Part shown: piece by piece, positions 43,757 to 52,650 of the stretch
How positions within the stretch are numbered: position 1 is the stretch's first letter
How the letters are laid out: the number at the start of each line of letters is the position of its first letter
From: DATFNI01 sp963787205
GTDB taxonomy: Bacteria; Bacteroidota; Rhodothermia; Balneolales; DATFMH01
DNA: 64,000 nt
NCBI GenBank assembly: GCA_963787205.1
Contig: CAWBCD010000004.1
Span: 1 to 64,000, forward strand
Direction: 5' to 3'
The notes under the pieces: model-generated
What the model saw: only the letters and a program-made list of their open reading frames with translations
What the model was told of the DNA's origin: nothing
Database searches by the model: none
Program-made: the position numbers and the translations under genes

Positions 43757-44920
43757 CTACAAATCCAACTTCACTTTTCTCCCCGTACGGGCTGATTCGT
43801 ATATCGCGGTAATCATTTTCATATCTCTTAACCCCATTTCACCTGGTACACGGCTTTCTTTATTATTGAGAATACAGTAGGCGAAATCGTCCATTTGAAG
43901 AGTTTGCTGAGCAACCTGAGGAAAATTCATGGGACCTTGACTCGTATCCCCGTGCACTCCACTGTAGCTAAATGCGGGTTGCAATTGGAACCACCCATTT
44001 TTTGAATTTGCCCTGAGTAAATTAGCCCCGTGAGAATAGCTGGTATCCCCTTTTCCGATGACGCCACCAGGGAACTCCAAATCCCAATAAATGGATTCCT
44101 CTACCTGGCTAAACAAACGTTTATTATGCGTTTCCTCTCTGGCTATTACAGATACGGGCAGCTTACCCATCGTGTACGTAAACCCCTGCAAAACATAGAT
44201 GCCGACATCCATCAATGGGCCGCCACCTGACAGCTTCTTGTTTAAGCGCCACACATTTGGGTTGTTGCCAATATGAAAAGCATGGCCGCCATGCATATTA
44301 GTGACAGGTCCGAGTATTTCATTTTGTCCCAGCCGCATCATTTCCTCGTTATGCGGCTCAAAATGCAAGCGGTATCCAATCGAGAGCTTCTTATTCGCAG
44401 ACCTGCAAGCACTTATCATAGCCTGACAATCCTCCACTGAGGTAGCCATTGGTTTTTCCGATATAATATGTTTTCCTGCTTGGGCACCCCGTATCGTGTA
44501 CTCGGCGTGCATTCCATTCGGCAACACAACGTATATTATATCTATATCCGGATTATCGGCAATCTGATCGTACCTCTCATAATTGTAGATATTCTTTTCA
44601 GGAATATTATACTCTCGTGACCACCGTTTTGCCTTGGCCGGTGTACCTGTCACAATGCCGGTCAGCCTGCACAATTTCGTTTTCTGGAGCGCCGGGGCCA
44701 GCTGATAAGTTGCATAACCACCTAATCCAACCAGTGCGATACCCAGTTTCTTTTCATCGGGTAATGCCTCCATTTTCTGCCAGATCTGATAATATTTTTG
44801 TTCCTCCAAAGATGGAAAAGACCTGAACCCGGGAAATGTCCATGCTGCACCAAAGCCCCAAAATGTACGCTTCAAGAATTCGCGTCTTGAGTATCGTTTA
44901 ATGTCTCCACTTTTCCCCAT
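43757..44920 (-). CDS. Gfo/Idh/MocA family oxidoreductase with Tat signal
   Basis: 387 residues from the ATG at 44920, preceded by GAGGGG; the longer reading from 45013 is not supported. A twin-arginine motif (YSRREFLKRTFWGFGAAW) marks export of a folded, cofactor-bound enzyme. The Rossmann part has GLGGYATYQLAPAL, and the family EKP motif is HIISEKPMATSVEDC. The C-terminal sheet holds HGGHAFHIGNNPNVWRLNKKLSGGGPLMDVGIY. It resembles the periplasmic glucose-fructose oxidoreductase group, acting on sugars with tightly bound NADP. Single-gene unit. Confidence 0.92.
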   Translation of the reverse strand: MGKSGDIKRYSRREFLKRTFWGFGAAWTFPGFRSFPSLEEQKYYQIWQKMEALPDEKKLGIALVGLGGYATYQLAPALQKTKLCRLTGIVTGTPAKAKRWSREYNIPEKNIYNYERYDQIADNPDIDIIYVVLPNGMHAEYTIRGAQAGKHIISEKPMATSVEDCQAMISACRSANKKLSIGYRLHFEPHNEEMMRLGQNEILGPVTNMHGGHAFHIGNNPNVWRLNKKLSGGGPLMDVGIYVLQGFTYTMGKLPVSVIAREETHNKRLFSQVEESIYWDLEFPGGVIGKGDTSYSHGANLLRANSKNGWFQLQPAFSYSGVHGDTSQGPMNFPQVAQQTLQMDDFAYCILNNKESRVPGEMGLRDMKMITAIYESARTGRKVKLDL

Positions 44921-45224
44921 GGCGGACCCCTCATTGATTTCATAAGATATATCCGGTAATATAATCAATATTTTGAGCGCGATCTTATAGAGAACATTTG
45001 TTAATGGAATCAAACGATTTCGTATGGTAAAAAATCATATTGTGTTCTCTTCAAATACCACTGTATGCTGGAAGGATCAGGTATTAGTCTGGTCAATACA
45101 AGCATTAAAAGACACAAATTTTAGCAATACCGTTTTCGTATATAGTCTGCAATATCTGCATGCATTCGTAATACATTTTTTCCTATTTTGAGACTTAAAT
45201 AACTAGCTTTTATAATGAGAATTT

Positions 45225-46130
45225 ATGAATACAACCGTACTTCCTGATTTCCGTTTAACGCGGCCTGTTGATCAGGTTGGCGTGGAAGAACGCGTGACAC
45301 GTTTTAAAGCTCGCAGCATCAAGAAAGAGTCGAAGGTAACCGGACTCAAGCTGGCTCTCAGCATGATAGATTTGACCACACTCGAGGGAATGGACTCGCC
45401 GGGCAAGGTCCGTCAATTATGCGTTAAGGCTATCCGGCCACTTGAACACGAAGGCATCCCGTCGGTTGCTGCTGTCTGTGTCTATTCTCCGATGGTGTCT
45501 GTTGCAAAGGAGGCGTTACGGGGAAACGACATTCACGTGGCCAGCGTAGCCACTGCTTTTCCCAGTGGGATGGCTTCCAAGCAGAACAAGCTCGATGATG
45601 TAAAATACGCTCTTGATCAGGGCGCCGATGAAATAGATATGGTCATTTCGAGGGGCCGGTTTCTGGCCGGGGACTATTCCTACGTATTTGATGAGATCGC
45701 AGAAATTAAAGAGCTTTGTGGTGAAAACCATCTGAAGGTTATCCTTGAGACCGGAGAACTCCAAACCCTCGATAATGTTCGGCGTGCCAGTGACATCGCT
45801 TTGTATGCCGGAGGAGATTTTATAAAAACCTCAACGGGCAAAGTTAAACCGGCGGCAACTATGGAGGTAACCCTTGTGATGTTTGAGGCTATCCGCGACT
45901 TTTATTATAAGACCGGTGAGAAACGTGGCATGAAACCGGCCGGAGGTATCCGTGACTCAAAAACAGCGTTGCGTTACCTGGCTATGCTGAAGGAAACCCT
46001 GGGTGCCGACTGGCTTACACCCGAACGATTCCGTTTTGGAGCAAGTTCCCTTGCCAATGACCTTTTAATGCAGATCATAAAACAGGAAACGGGACGCTAT
46101 CAATCAGGGGATTACTTCTCCATTGATTGA
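45225..46130 (+). CDS. deoC: Deoxyribose-phosphate aldolase
   Basis: 301 residues. The Schiff-base Lys lies in GGDFIKTSTGKVKPAAT; a second active Lys in GMKPAGGIRDSKTAL; and ALSMIDLTTLEG, VAAVCVYSPMVSVAKEAL, VASVATAFPSGM and EIDMVISRGRFLAGDY are DeoC phrases. It splits 2-deoxyribose 5-phosphate to acetaldehyde and glyceraldehyde 3-phosphate. The two genes that follow encode aldehyde dehydrogenase parts, so the acetaldehyde may be oxidised in the same pathway. Length is longer than E. coli DeoC (259) because of an N-terminal extension of about 40 residues, as in the eukaryote-like group. Confidence 0.97.
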   Translation: MNTTVLPDFRLTRPVDQVGVEERVTRFKARSIKKESKVTGLKLALSMIDLTTLEGMDSPGKVRQLCVKAIRPLEHEGIPSVAAVCVYSPMVSVAKEALRGNDIHVASVATAFPSGMASKQNKLDDVKYALDQGADEIDMVISRGRFLAGDYSYVFDEIAEIKELCGENHLKVILETGELQTLDNVRRASDIALYAGGDFIKTSTGKVKPAATMEVTLVMFEAIRDFYYKTGEKRGMKPAGGIRDSKTALRYLAMLKETLGADWLTPERFRFGASSLANDLLMQIIKQETGRYQSGDYFSID

Positions 46131-46238
46131 ATGTATCATCCGGGAAATCGATCAACAGCAAATGGGGTGTTAGTTTCATATCCGCTTCCGGTAACTTATT
46201 GAACTTGATGATCTATGATTCACTATTGATCTAGCACT

Positions 46239-47732
46239 ATGCTCAAAGAAAAATCCATTTCGTCAGAATCCCAAAAAACAGATCTCGATTTCGACGGTAG
46301 CTGGGAATATTCACCGGCACCGGAAAGCACGGATCATATCACATTGAAAGAACGATATGATCTGTTTATCAACGGTAAATTTATACCGGCCGAATCAAAC
46401 AAGTATTTCGACACGATAAATCCATCCAATGAACAAAAGCTTTCCTCGGTAGCCCTGGCCGAAGCTGTTGATGTCGATATGGCGGTAAAAGCAGCCCGAT
46501 CGGCCTACAACAAAGTATGGTCAAAGATGTCAGGTCGTGACAGGGGCAAATATCTTTTCCGCATAGCCCGGCTTATCCAGGAAAGGGCCCGGGAGTTTGC
46601 TGTTATCGAGAGTATGGATGGCGGCAAACCTATCCGTGAATCACGTGATGTCGATATTCCGCTCGTTGCCGCTCATTTCTTCTACTACGCCGGATGGGCG
46701 GACAAGCTGCAGTATGCCTTTCCCGGACGCAGCGTAAAACCACTGGGAGTTGCCGGACAGATAATCCCTTGGAATTTTCCGCTGTTGATGGCTGCATGGA
46801 AACTTGCTCCGGCTCTGGCCACCGGAAATACAGTTGTCCTCAAACCGGCCGAAACTACTCCCCTCACGGCAATGAAGCTGGCAGAACTGATTCGCGACGC
46901 CGACCTGCCGCCCGGCGTCGTCAATATCGTTACCGGGTCGGGTGCAACAGGTGCTGCCATCGTGAATCATCCCGAGGTGGATAAGATCGCTTTCACCGGC
47001 TCAACCGAAGTGGGCAAGATCATCATGAAGTCACTTGCCGGTACCGGGAAAAAGTATACCCTCGAACTCGGCGGAAAGGGTGCCAACATCATCATGGAAG
47101 ATGCTGCTATAGATCAGGCGGTGGAAGGTATCATTAACGCCATCTTCTTCAACCAGGGACATGTCTGTTGTGCCGGGTCACGTCTCCTTGTACAGGAAAG
47201 CGTAGCCGAGGAAGTCATTCGTAAGCTTAAAGAGCGCATGGCTACACTCCGCGTCGGAGATCCCCTTGACAAGAATACTGATATCGGAGCCATTAACTCC
47301 CGCATGCAACTTGAAAAGATTCATGAACTGATCGAGTCAGGTATTAATGAAGGCGGGAGTGTCTATCAATCATCCTGCAGTCTTCCTGAAAAAGGATATT
47401 GGTGCAAGCCAACCTTATTCACTGAAGTTGCTCAATCGCACCGAATTGTACAGGAAGAGATATTCGGACCGGTATTGACGATCCAGACTTTCCGTACTCC
47501 CGCAGAAGCCATGGACAAAGCCAATAACACACCCTATGGCTTGTCAGGCGGTATCTGGACTGATAAAGGAGCCAAAATATTTAAAATGACCGGCAAGATG
47601 CGGGCCGGGGTTGTATGGGCGAACACTTTCAATAAGTTCGATCCGACTTCTCCTTTTGGTGGTTACAAAGAAAGCGGCATGGGTCGCGAAGGCGGCTTGC
47701 ACGGTCTGAAACCTTATGTAGAACTTAACTGA
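46239..47732 (+). CDS. Aldehyde dehydrogenase (catalytic half of an ALDH16-like pair)
   Basis: 497 residues, full catalytic ALDH. Cofactor site GQIIPWNFPLLMAAWKLAPALATGNTVVLKPAE, FTGSTEVGKIIM, catalytic Glu in LELGGKGANII, catalytic Cys in NQGHVCCAGSR, and EEIFGPVLTIQTF are all present. The N-terminus carries a 35-residue extension (SSESQKTDLDFDGSWEYSPAPESTDH). The stop is 1 bp before the next gene's ATG. With the next product (287 residues) it makes about 784 residues, close to the length of a bacterial ALDH16. It oxidises an aldehyde with NAD(P), probably the product of DeoC. Confidence 0.95.
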   Translation: MLKEKSISSESQKTDLDFDGSWEYSPAPESTDHITLKERYDLFINGKFIPAESNKYFDTINPSNEQKLSSVALAEAVDVDMAVKAARSAYNKVWSKMSGRDRGKYLFRIARLIQERAREFAVIESMDGGKPIRESRDVDIPLVAAHFFYYAGWADKLQYAFPGRSVKPLGVAGQIIPWNFPLLMAAWKLAPALATGNTVVLKPAETTPLTAMKLAELIRDADLPPGVVNIVTGSGATGAAIVNHPEVDKIAFTGSTEVGKIIMKSLAGTGKKYTLELGGKGANIIMEDAAIDQAVEGIINAIFFNQGHVCCAGSRLLVQESVAEEVIRKLKERMATLRVGDPLDKNTDIGAINSRMQLEKIHELIESGINEGGSVYQSSCSLPEKGYWCKPTLFTEVAQSHRIVQEEIFGPVLTIQTFRTPAEAMDKANNTPYGLSGGIWTDKGAKIFKMTGKMRAGVVWANTFNKFDPTSPFGGYKESGMGREGGLHGLKPYVELN

Positions 47733-47733
47733 T

Positions 47734-48597
47734 ATGAGTGATCATTTACCTGTGCTGAAAACCTACAAACTGTATATTGGCGGCAAGTTTCCCCGGACCG
47801 AATCCGGACGATATTTCCCGGTATATGATAAAAAACAAAAACTCCTGGCCAACATGTGTCGTGCCTCCCGGAAAGACTTTCGGGAGGCCGTCGTCAGCGC
47901 ACGATCTGCCTTTGCCGGATGGTCGGGTCGTACAGCTTATAACCGTGGCCAAATTTTGTATCGGATTGCCGAAATGATGGATGGCCGACGGGATCAGCTT
48001 GTCTCTGAATTGAAATCCCAGGGAGTAAAAAGCAACCTTGCAGAACGTGAAGTTACGGAAGCGGTCGATCGGTTCGTTTACTATGCCGGCTGGTCTGATA
48101 AATTTCAGCAGGTTTTCAGCAGCGTCAACCCGGTGGCGACATCGCACTTTAATTTTTCTATGCCCGAACCTACAGGAGTTGTTGCCGTTATGGCTCCGGA
48201 CGATCCGTCACTCCTTTCACTGGCATCGATAATATCCGCCGTTATGGTTGGTGGGAATACGATCATTATTCTGACTTCCGAAACGAAACCTTTGACTGCC
48301 ATTACGTTGTCGGAAATTTTAAACACCTCTGATCTCCCGGCTGGCGTGGTCAACATCCTTACCGGATTCCGAAATGAGCTAATCCCCCACTTTGCCTCGC
48401 ATATGGATGTCAACGCATTCTGGTACGCTGCTGATAATCAAAATGACAAAAAGAAAATTCAGGAACTTGCCGCCGAAAACGTTAAACGTGTCTGTTTTAC
48501 AAAATTCAGAACGTGGCGTGAAGACGAAGCGGAGAGTCCGTACGTTATAGAACCATTCCTGGAAACAAAAACCACATGGCATCCTGTCGGTTATTAA
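47734..48597 (+). CDS. ALDH-like half protein without catalytic residues
   Basis: 287 residues aligning with the N-terminal half of an aldehyde dehydrogenase (YKLYIGGKFPRTESGRYFPVYD, LLANMCRASRKDFREAVVSARSAFAGWSGRTAYNRGQILYRIAEMMDGR, YAGWSDKFQQVF, EPTGVVAVMAPDDPSLLSLASIISAVMVGGNTIIIL) but lacking the ELGGK and Cys region and the C-terminal part. In ALDH16 a second, non-catalytic ALDH domain follows the first; here it is a separate gene starting 1 bp after the stop of the catalytic gene. It is not a random truncation: the end is clean and the sequence well kept. Confidence 0.85.
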   Translation: MSDHLPVLKTYKLYIGGKFPRTESGRYFPVYDKKQKLLANMCRASRKDFREAVVSARSAFAGWSGRTAYNRGQILYRIAEMMDGRRDQLVSELKSQGVKSNLAEREVTEAVDRFVYYAGWSDKFQQVFSSVNPVATSHFNFSMPEPTGVVAVMAPDDPSLLSLASIISAVMVGGNTIIILTSETKPLTAITLSEILNTSDLPAGVVNILTGFRNELIPHFASHMDVNAFWYAADNQNDKKKIQELAAENVKRVCFTKFRTWREDEAESPYVIEPFLETKTTWHPVGY

Positions 48598-48611
48598 TAA
48601 TCTGAGATCTT

Positions 48612-49208
48612 ATGAAATCGTTATTTCGATACACTTATTCCTATAATCTCCGAATTCCTATATTCCTCTCTGCCATTGTTGTAACGTTATGGGTCGCTGG
48701 TTGTACCTCCTCAAATAAATCTACCCGGGAGTCTGAGATTGCCGGGGAAAACACTGAGATACATAAGCCAACTCAGACACCCATACAAAGCCAACAACTG
48801 GCATTGTACCGAAGCAAACTTTCCGATCTGTATGCTACTCAGTCAAATACTATTCCACCGATATTTCAAAATGACCAGATTACCGAAACGGGATACAACG
48901 GAAATTATGGATATCGTATACAAATAATCTCCACTTCACATAAGGATACTGCGGAAGCTATCCTTCACCGCTTCAACGACTGGATTTTTCAGCAAACTCA
49001 AATTGCATATAAGGCACACGGTTACATCATATTCAAACAACCGGATTATCGTGTACAGGTTGGAGACTTTTTGACACAGGAAAATGCTGCTCGTTTTGCA
49101 CGTATTCTGAAGCGAATAAAATATCCTGACGCATGGATAGTACGGGACAGAATTAACCCATCTTACGTACCTGCCGATTCTACTATAGACCAAAGTTCGG
49201 GCAACTAG
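48612..49208 (+). CDS. SPOR-domain lipoprotein
   Basis: 198 residues. Lipobox WVAGC (Cys about residue 31) follows a hydrophobic segment. The C-terminal half (about 105-185) has the SPOR pattern: YGYRIQIISTSHKDTAEAILHRFNDWI..., PDYRVQVGDFLTQENAARFARILKRIKYPDAWIV. SPOR domains bind peptidoglycan with bare glycan strands at the division site. A low-complexity linker joins the two. It follows the ALDH pair by 14 bp and might share its transcript. Confidence 0.9.
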   Translation: MKSLFRYTYSYNLRIPIFLSAIVVTLWVAGCTSSNKSTRESEIAGENTEIHKPTQTPIQSQQLALYRSKLSDLYATQSNTIPPIFQNDQITETGYNGNYGYRIQIISTSHKDTAEAILHRFNDWIFQQTQIAYKAHGYIIFKQPDYRVQVGDFLTQENAARFARILKRIKYPDAWIVRDRINPSYVPADSTIDQSSGN

Positions 49209-49444
49209 TGCTAATACCAGTTAATTTGTAAAGTGATTAGCCGCGGATTTACACGGATCCAAACAGATTAAATCTAAGTTTACCTGTGCCAATCTGTGGG
49301 TAAAATGGTAACGACTAACAACTTTAACTGCCCCAATGGACTAAACTTATTTTATGGTTATGACACTAGACAAGCAAGCTAACATTACAATAAATCGTTG
49401 ATTGACTTGTTAAGGCTATGGTTTTGTATCGACATTGAATAGCT

Positions 49445-50464
49445 TTAAGGAACCAACACGACCTTCCCGATATTTCTACCCTCGGACAGGTACTGATAGG
49501 CACGATCTGCATCTTCAAACTCAAAGACTTTGTCGACCTGCGGTCGTATCCATCCCTCCTCGACTCCTTCATAAATTGTCCTCATCCAGCCCCTGATTTT
49601 CTGACCTTCATCCCATAGATGCCCTAGGTTCAAACCGAACACCCCTTTATTTTGCTGCATAAGTGAAACCGGGTGAAACCGCGGCATTACCAGAACAGTC
49701 CTGATCAATCGAAACTTAGCCCCCAGACTGCTCTTAGAACTGGCTTCAGATATCCCGTAAATCCCCAACCTTCCGGTCGGCCTCAGAAGCTTGTAACAGT
49801 CTCTCCATTGTGATCCGCCCGTAGCATCAAGGATGAGTTCAACTCCCTTGCCACCTGTCAATCGTTTTATCCCGGATATCCAATCTTTATGGTGATAATC
49901 GATGGCATAATCAACTCCTCTGTTTCTCAAAAACTGATGTTTACGCGAGCTGGCTGTACCATAAATAATGGCTCCTATATGATGGGCAATATCAACTGCA
50001 GCCAAACCTACACCACCTCCTGCATTTTGAATAAGTATCGTCTCATCGTCCCTCAAGCCGCCCATGACGACGACAAGTGCATATGCCGTCAGATAGTTAA
50101 CAGGCAGAACTGCAGCCTGCTCATAGGTTAATTTATCCGGTTTGCCGAATACCTGATCAATCGGCACAGCAATTTTTTCGGCCTGCCCTCCGAAACGTGT
50201 CAATGCAATAACAGGACGATCTATCCATTTTGGATCGATATTTCTGCCGACATCTGAGATAATACCGGAAACCTCATATCCCAAGACACACGGCTTTTTG
50301 GGGGCATCCTGATAAATCCCCTGAACAGCCAATACATCCGCAAAATTTAAACCTGCGGCCTGGACATCAATAATAACTTCGTTAGGCGCTGGTAGCGGAT
50401 CTGGTACCCTTTGGATACGAAGTTTTTCCACACCACCGTCCCCAATCACGACGATCTGCCTCAT
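49445..50464 (-). CDS. MDR family quinone oxidoreductase / VAT-1-like dehydrogenase
   Basis: 339 residues. GroES-like half with AAGLNFADVLAVQGIYQDAPKKPCVLGYEVSGIISDVG; cofactor half with ETILIQNAGGGVGLAAVDIAHHIGAIIYGTASSRKHQFLRNRGVDYAIDYHHKDW. No catalytic zinc site. Similar to VAT-1/quinone oxidoreductase proteins that use NADPH. The end FEFEDADRAYQYLSEGRNIGKVVLV is standard for the family. Different enough from the MDR gene at 30195 that they are not recent duplicates. Confidence 0.92.
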   Translation of the reverse strand: MRQIVVIGDGGVEKLRIQRVPDPLPAPNEVIIDVQAAGLNFADVLAVQGIYQDAPKKPCVLGYEVSGIISDVGRNIDPKWIDRPVIALTRFGGQAEKIAVPIDQVFGKPDKLTYEQAAVLPVNYLTAYALVVVMGGLRDDETILIQNAGGGVGLAAVDIAHHIGAIIYGTASSRKHQFLRNRGVDYAIDYHHKDWISGIKRLTGGKGVELILDATGGSQWRDCYKLLRPTGRLGIYGISEASSKSSLGAKFRLIRTVLVMPRFHPVSLMQQNKGVFGLNLGHLWDEGQKIRGWMRTIYEGVEEGWIRPQVDKVFEFEDADRAYQYLSEGRNIGKVVLVP

Positions 50465-50748
50465 CCTTGACTTAGCCTCACAATAAAACTTACACCAACC
50501 CCAACGTCGCCTTTGTGATAAAAATCAAATGGCTCTAATCATAGATAAATATTTGCTGAACTACAACGCAATCCGGCACATAATTCTGATTCATTTGTCT
50601 TTTTTTAGAATGATAAGCGGAATTTAACACTTGTCAATTACATTTGACGTATTTAATGGGCGCGAAAATCTTTTAAACAGGAAATATCCGTTAGTTATCG
50701 AGGCATTTAAATGGGATATAAATGATATTATTAAACCTTAATGCCTTA

Positions 50749-51270
50749 CTAATCCTCAATAGATGCTTCCTTTTCAGTTCTCGGCCCAAGATTAATAACC
50801 TCAACATTACAGACACGACTGTCATCAACTCCAAAACGAATGATAGTTCGCATAGTCTGGAAACCCTGCCGGCCAGAAGCTCCGGGATTCATGAAAAGTA
50901 CGTTGTTATTCAGATCTCTCGCTATCTTAAGAATATGAGAATGACCACAGATGAACACGTCGGGCGGATTCTGTTCCATTTCCTTTCGGATTGGAATAGC
51001 ATATCTGCCGGGTGTACCGCCAATGTGTGTCATCCAGAAATGAACACCTTCTCTTTCAAGTCGTTGACTTACCGGAAATTCTACACGGACATCTTTGCCG
51101 TCGATATTACCGTATACTCCAACCAGAGGTGCGATTTTCTCAAGTTCTCTGGCTATCTTGATTGTTCCGAAATCCCCGGCATGCCATATTTCGTCCCTAT
51201 CCTCAAAAAAGGTTTGTACCTGAGGATCAAGATAGTGATGAGTATCGGATAGGAGGCCAATTTTGATCAT
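50749..51270 (-). CDS. YfcE/MJ0936-type metallophosphoesterase
   Basis: 173 residues. The calcineurin-like metal motifs are in order: GLLSDTHHYLDP (D-x-H), IWHAGDFG, VYGNIDGKD (GNxD), WMTHIGG and VFICGHSHILK (GHSH). This short family hydrolyses phosphodiesters with Mn2+ or Ni2+. It faces the glycosyltransferase gene across a 134-bp divergent promoter region. Confidence 0.95.
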   Translation of the reverse strand: MIKIGLLSDTHHYLDPQVQTFFEDRDEIWHAGDFGTIKIARELEKIAPLVGVYGNIDGKDVRVEFPVSQRLEREGVHFWMTHIGGTPGRYAIPIRKEMEQNPPDVFICGHSHILKIARDLNNNVLFMNPGASGRQGFQTMRTIIRFGVDDSRVCNVEVINLGPRTEKEASIED

Positions 51271-51404
51271 TCCAAACGACTCACTTTCAACAAATTAGCA
51301 ACGATATTATTTTGAATGCGGAAGTTTACCAAAAACCAATCCATTTCAAAGCATCTTAGGGGTGTAAACCATTAAAAAGAATTAAATCTTCCAATTCGTT
51401 TCAC

Positions 51405-52448
51405 ATGAATTGTTATCGTTTTAGCATAATCATCGTAACATGGAACGCGATTCGCCACCTAAAAAATTTCCTTCCATCTGTTATTGCTACAGATTATCCG
51501 GACTTTGAGATCATAATCGCCGATAACGCCTCGGACGATGGTACCAAAGATTGGATAGAAAAATCGTTTCCGCAAGTACACCATGTATTATTGGATCAAA
51601 ATTATGGTTATTGTGGGGGTAATAACAGAGCTGTGTCTGGTTCAAGTGGAGAGATTCTGCTCTTTTTAAATAACGATGTTGAGGTTACACCCAATTGGTT
51701 GCACCCTTTGAATAATCTCTTCCAAAACAACCAAAACGTCGCCGCTGTCCAACCTAAAATGCTGTCGTACCGTAACAGAAATGAATTTGAGTACGCCGGG
51801 GCAGCAGGTGGATTCATCGATAAATATGGATACCCGTTTTGCCGTGGTCGACTATTTGAGACACCGGAAAAAGACCATCGGCAATACGAAATGCCCGGTC
51901 CAATTTTTTGGGCCAGTGGCGCCTCACTGGCAGTTCGACGCTCCCTATTTGAAAAATCAGAAGGATTTGATGAAGACTTTGAGTTTCATATGGAGGAAAT
52001 CGACTTGTGTTGGCGTCTTCAAAATATGGGGTATTCAGTACATTATGTACCAGAGAGTACAGTATACCACCTTGGTGGTGGTTCACTAAAAATGGGTTCG
52101 CCACGCAAAATCACGTATAACTTTCGCAATAACCTGATAATGTTATGGAAGAACGAATCAACACGTAACTTATGGCTTCGTTTTCCGATCCGATTGCTGC
52201 TAGATGTTTTGGCCGGACTGAAATTTTTCGCATCGCTTCATTTTATCGAGTCCCTGGCCATCATCAAGGCTTACTTTCAGTTCATCGCTATGTTACCAAT
52301 AATCCACAAGAAACGTAAACAATCCACTCAATACCAGAAGCCCCTTAAATCACTATCCGGGAAAATACCTATTTCCGTCGTCTGGCAATATTATATATTG
52401 GGCAGGCGACGCTTTTCAGAATTACCGAAGACAGAAGAATATTTATGA
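51405..52448 (+). CDS. Family 2 glycosyltransferase
   Basis: 347 residues. GT-A fold markers: FSIIIVTWNAIRHLKNFLPSV, IIIADNASDDGTKDWI, and EILLFLNNDVEVTPNWL (DxD-like). EIDLCWRLQNMGYSVHYVPESTVYHLGGGS is typical of the rhamnosyl/dTDP-sugar transferase branch. The C-terminus (about 250-305) is hydrophobic and should touch the membrane. A role in cell-surface polysaccharide is likely; the dTDP-rhamnose operon lies about 5 kb away, but no direct link is visible. Confidence 0.92.
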   Translation: MNCYRFSIIIVTWNAIRHLKNFLPSVIATDYPDFEIIIADNASDDGTKDWIEKSFPQVHHVLLDQNYGYCGGNNRAVSGSSGEILLFLNNDVEVTPNWLHPLNNLFQNNQNVAAVQPKMLSYRNRNEFEYAGAAGGFIDKYGYPFCRGRLFETPEKDHRQYEMPGPIFWASGASLAVRRSLFEKSEGFDEDFEFHMEEIDLCWRLQNMGYSVHYVPESTVYHLGGGSLKMGSPRKITYNFRNNLIMLWKNESTRNLWLRFPIRLLLDVLAGLKFFASLHFIESLAIIKAYFQFIAMLPIIHKKRKQSTQYQKPLKSLSGKIPISVVWQYYILGRRRFSELPKTEEYL

Positions 52449-52650
52449 CCACATATCCTACATAATATCTTGAAAAGAGATGGTTACTTAATGCTAGACA
52501 ATACGTTAATTAATCAAAAAATTAACCCTACTCCACATATTTTGGTTTTCTCATTTTTCTTCCGACGCCAGCGATTAAGAATAAGTAAAGATAAAACCCT
52601 GACACCGGGACGGTCTTTATCAAGGTCCATTAACTATTAACAATTTGTAA

